Part shown: in pieces, positions 60,567 to 64,000 of the stretch
How positions within the stretch are numbered: position 1 is the first letter of the stretch
Layout of the letters: each line of letters begins with the position of its first letter
Assembly (NCBI GenBank): GCA_907163375.1
Contig: CAJQUW010000885.1
Location: 248,001 to 312,000 of the forward strand
Source of the DNA: Prostheceraeus crozeri
Taxonomy: Eukaryota; Platyhelminthes; Polycladida; Euryleptidae
DNA length: 64,000 bases
Direction: 5' to 3'
The notes under the pieces: generated by a model
What the model was told of the DNA's origin: nothing
The model's input: only the letters and a program-made list of their open reading frames with translations
Databases searched by the model: none
Made by a program: the position numbers and the translations under genes

Positions 60567-61960
60567 AGCTGATGAACGTTGCACCTACACAAAATAGTGC
60601 CAGAAAGCACTTTAAAAATTACTATGGAAGAGAAACGCAAACATTATATTTTCCTTTACATTAAACATTATTTAATTTATGTAATGAAAAGAATGAATTT
60701 TGTGTTGATGTAATGCTGCACTATACCCATGGATTAAGTATATTAGGTAGAGCGATTACTCCGCATTTATTAAATGCCCAATGTGCATACACTTTCGATT
60801 TTATTAAATGAACTCGAGTGGGATATAGTTGCTAATTGTTACCAAATGTGAGATATGCAAATTTTTGCAGTTTTGAAGAAATTGCCACGGAATTGAATGA
60901 TCATGATGGTAATACTGTAGGAATGATGGTACCTTGCAGATTCTCAGTGTCATGACAGCCTTGGAGATTTAATGTTTGCTATATTAGCAATACGATGGAT
61001 TCCTATTACTTTCATGCTCAACCTCAAGAGCATTTTATAAGCGTGATCATATCACAGCAACCTGTCATCGGCAAAGCAAAATCAAATAATCAATGACAAT
61101 GATTTCAATTAACTTTAAAAGATGTAGATGGGTCCACATCACTATTCAGATTCAAGAAATGAAACATGAATTTAGTTAATCATAAAATCATGACGGTGAA
61201 AATTGAATTAAAAACTTGAAATTTCAGCCAAGAAAGCACGAATAATATCGTGACTTTTTCAAGAAGACTTCCACTGTAATACGGAGCATGGAATTCCCCT
61301 GAAAATCAGCTTGATTTCCGCTTAGTTGCGATGATTATTAGAAAATATTCTTTCCTTCTGATATCCAAATTGTTTTATACTACTTACAACGGGGAGTCAA
61401 CTCGGTAGTATTTAAATTGGCAAAATTTTGACTTTTTTAAAACTGCTCAAATAATTTTTTGGACCACAGGAGCGTAATTTCCGCAAAAAACTGAAACTTT
61501 TCGTATAAAAATTTTTACTGTATACAGATACTTTTTTAAGTCGACACTCTACCTATATATCCCTACTCTATGACTATACCTAGACAGTAGTAACACAATT
61601 TCAGTATCTTTCATTTGAATCTTCAACCTTTAATGCTCTTATTCATTCGTGTACGAGCATTAACTCAGAAAATCAACTGTTCGACTTCACCACGCAATTG
61701 ATTGCAATTGTTCGACTTCAACTGTCCATTATTGAGGATGCAAGAACTCAGTGGAAAATCGTTTTAGCGAACACCAATTCATTAATAGTTTGACCACTAC
61801 GATAAACAAGAACATCAATTAGTCAATTTTTGATTATTTTCTCACACAACCATTACAAGGAAACAGAGGAGAGACACTGTCTCAGTTATCTTAGGTTTTT
61901 AGCGTTCTTTTGCTCATATCAAACAGGAAAGATGATGAACGGTGCACCTACACAAAATAA
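60567..61960. repeat. Permuted large repeat, copy B, flanked by about 30-bp direct repeats
   Basis: Homologous to 55950-57565 with a different block order. The start (GATGAACGTTGCACCTACAC, near 60568) is repeated almost exactly at the end (GATGAACGGTGCACCTACAC, near 61935). This gives a unit of about 1.36 kb and points to a former tandem array or an element with terminal direct repeats. Non-coding. Confidence 0.8.
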
Positions 61961-62279
61961 TAAATTTGGATAAGTTTAAGTTCAAAAAAATATATTCCCA
62001 TACTCGGATAATTTCAAAACGCTACAATCGGCTATTCAAATTTGTTTGACACTGTATTTTGGAGTTGGTAGGTGCAAGAAAAGGACAAAAAAACTTTTGT
62101 TCAAGACATGAAAGTCGATATTTTCAGGATAGATGGACTCTTACGTCAAGACCATATTTCTTATCAGCAATTTTGATCTTTACTTCTTGGTTGACTCCAA
62201 ACAGCATTTTCCAATGTTAAAAGTATAACTATGAAAAACCGCCGCTGCATCTGTTTGTGATGTATTAGCCGTAATGTAA

Positions 62280-62633
62280 GAATTCGTGATACCAGGATCG
62301 GTCATTCATAGTGACGAATGGGCGGCTTATAACATGTTTGATCATCTTCCAACTCCTCAATCATATCGGCACTACACAGGTAACCATCAACATCATTATG
62401 TGGATCCTGTTACCCACTGCACCACAAATCATGTTGACGATGATTGGTCACGAACAAAGAAATTTGTAAAACAGCAGAATGACATGAAAAGGACCGTCAT
62501 GCCGACCTACATGGATCAGCAGATGTGGTTTGGTCGCTGCCGAACGAACGCATCTTCAGGATTTATGAATCTAATTGAACACATTTCACAGAAGTATCCC
62601 ATGCAAGTACATACTGTTCATTTTTTGACCTAA
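62280..62633 (+). pseudogene. Merlin/ISXO2-type transposase, C-terminal fragment
   Basis: The fragment contains VIPGSVIHSDEWAAYNMFD (catalytic Asp in HSDEW), a VDPVTHCTTNHVDDDWSRTK block matching the family's VNH...FVDP.TG.HTN.IE..W pattern, and a final YMDQQMWFGRC...FMNLIEHI. This is the second half of the DDE domain of ISXO2-like/Merlin transposases. The usual Glu before the Trp is Asp here (HVDDDW). A stop (62277-62279) closes the frame upstream, so the first half is missing or out of frame. No inverted ends were seen. Confidence 0.82.
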
Positions 62634-64000
62634 TGCATCATGTTTTTGGCATTTGAATGATTGCTTTTTATGTTATGCATTGACGGGCGAATTATCATTT
62701 AGTGGCATTTACTGAATAATTTTGGCGGGTGAGAAGTCATGTTGCGCCCACTTCTGTGCTATATAATAGATGGCAACATAATTGTTGTTATAGCTATCTA
62801 ATATTCATCGATAAGTAATAACCACATGAACGCGCTTTTAAGCAAAATGTAAAATGTCACTCACAAGTTCTATACCATTCCATTAATTGTCGCTTAAGAT
62901 AAAGTTGAACTGAATATATAATTGCAATTGAAAGCATACCAGTACATCGCATTGACTGTTCTGTTCATGTGCTTTAAACTGGTGACAGCTGATATCAAAT
63001 CAGATATTTTTATTTAATTTCGGAGCAATAATTGCATAGTTAACATATGCTTGCAGACATTGTAGGCATTGAATGACAAAGTCAAACAGTGACAGAAACT
63101 CTTTTTTCTTGCTTAATAGGAATATCGCACAGACAGGGAGGACTACATTCCTTACTCTCGTGACAATCCCGTGAATTAATCCAAGAAAATGGAGGAAAAT
63201 TAGATTTTCATTTCAATGCTATAGAGGCTTCTCTATGAAATTCAGGTTGACGAAAATGTTACTGCTGCAAGCAAAACTGTCATTTTCGCTCTGTTCGTCA
63301 TGTTGCTTCTATACGTTAGATGTGTATTTGCTTGTGATATTAATGCGAATTAAGAGGAAGACTTATGCAATGATAAACCAATGTCTTCATTATCGACACA
63401 GAAACATCATTCATATCGCTCCTTCTACAGAGACCATCAATCTTCTGTCTCAGAGACATGTGTTTTGTATTGAAGACATCTTGCCTTTACATTTGAAGCG
63501 TGTCATTATTTGTCTTGAGATTAGCATGTTATAATGCAAATATTTCTTCGATGTCACAGTGAAGATATCAATATGTCGTTGTTTTCAGTAATTGTATTGG
63601 CCTAATTATCAAAGTTGATATACAATTATGTTTCTGTAGAATTTGCATAGTGTTTTGAAGATTAATGTGACCCGAGGCGACAGTTTGAGGGCGCCAATAA
63701 TAGACACATAGTTTAAGCAAGTAAGAATTCATTCGTTATATATTAAAGTGATTTTTGCTTATACCAAGAAAAAGCCATAAAAATCAAATATATTCTGTTC
63801 GAGCTCTATAATGACCCCTCTTTGTTGGCCCTCTCCTTAACAATTTTCCAGTGGAACTTATTTCTTGCAAGTGCCTGAACTAGACCTGTGTGGAGCTTAG
63901 TTTTGGCTTATTTTCAAAGGTAGCTGACAAATATCTTTGCATTCTGAACAGTCAGATTTAAGGCCGAAATTCAAAAGTACCTTTCACCAGTGTTTCAAAT

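Larger units (their letters stand above)
55915..64000 (-). other. Upstream SK intron or 5' flank
   Basis: Because the S1 exon begins with a good acceptor in phase 1, this should be intron leading to further 5' exons, none of which I can identify. Repeats are listed separately. I see nothing recognisable in about 57570-57735, 57765-59110, 59295-60565, 61965-62280 and 62640-64000. A plus-strand frame at 63235-63534 resembles nothing known. Confidence 0.6.

Overview
This is AT-rich animal (metazoan) nuclear DNA. It contains four clear exons of one gene with canonical GT/AG splice sites, kilobase-long introns and a dense mix of eukaryotic transposons. No bacterial-style operon, CRISPR array or rRNA gene was seen. 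The mix of Tc1/mariner, IS630-type, hAT-like and Harbinger-like MITEs, Merlin/ISXO2, CR1/L2-like and R2-type LINEs and tRNA-derived SINEs, with very large introns, suggests an aquatic invertebrate. The phylum cannot be fixed from this window.

The backbone is a minus-strand gene for a small-conductance Ca2+-activated K+ channel (SK/KCNN family), read from right to left. Its exons are 55914-55565 (N-terminal cytoplasmic part and S1), 40389-40294 (S2), 29966-29548 (S3, S4 and S5) and 17998-17863 (pore helix and GYG filter). The phases of the four exons fit together exactly and the reading frame stays open. The introns are about 15.2, 10.3 and 11.6 kb. The exons for S6 and the calmodulin-binding domain were not found in 1-17862 and should lie to the left of the window. 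The start codon should lie to the right of 55914.

Almost everything else is intronic or flanking repeat. From left to right: a decayed IS630/Tc1-type element with long terminal repeats (2683-4397); a foldback MITE (5678-6370); a Harbinger-like MITE relative (8128-8550); a hAT-like MITE with a second copy nested inside it (10998-11644); a Tc1 element with a damaged transposase (12061-13632); a foldback MITE split by an L2-like LINE tail (13981-15119); and another hAT-like MITE (15945-16450). Intron 17999-29547 holds a PAN/apple-like fragment, an R2-type endonuclease fragment, a 22-bp minisatellite and a MITE. Intron 29967-40293 holds a Tc1 fossil, a compact pre-miRNA-like hairpin (32911-32993) and two MITEs. 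Intron 40390-55564 holds a mariner-like fragment, a frameshifted CR1-like LINE, a SINE and several tandem repeats. The right flank holds a permuted ~1.36-kb repeat, a SINE and a Merlin/ISXO2 fragment.

A few small plus-strand candidate exons for secreted cysteine-rich proteins (2109-2425, 22667-23153, 50566-50753) may belong to nested host genes, but none is proven. I found no convincing new multi-gene system. The most interesting signals are the SK gene architecture, the hairpin, the three hAT-like MITEs with perfect 8-bp target duplications, and the IS630-type element with subterminal repeat motifs.
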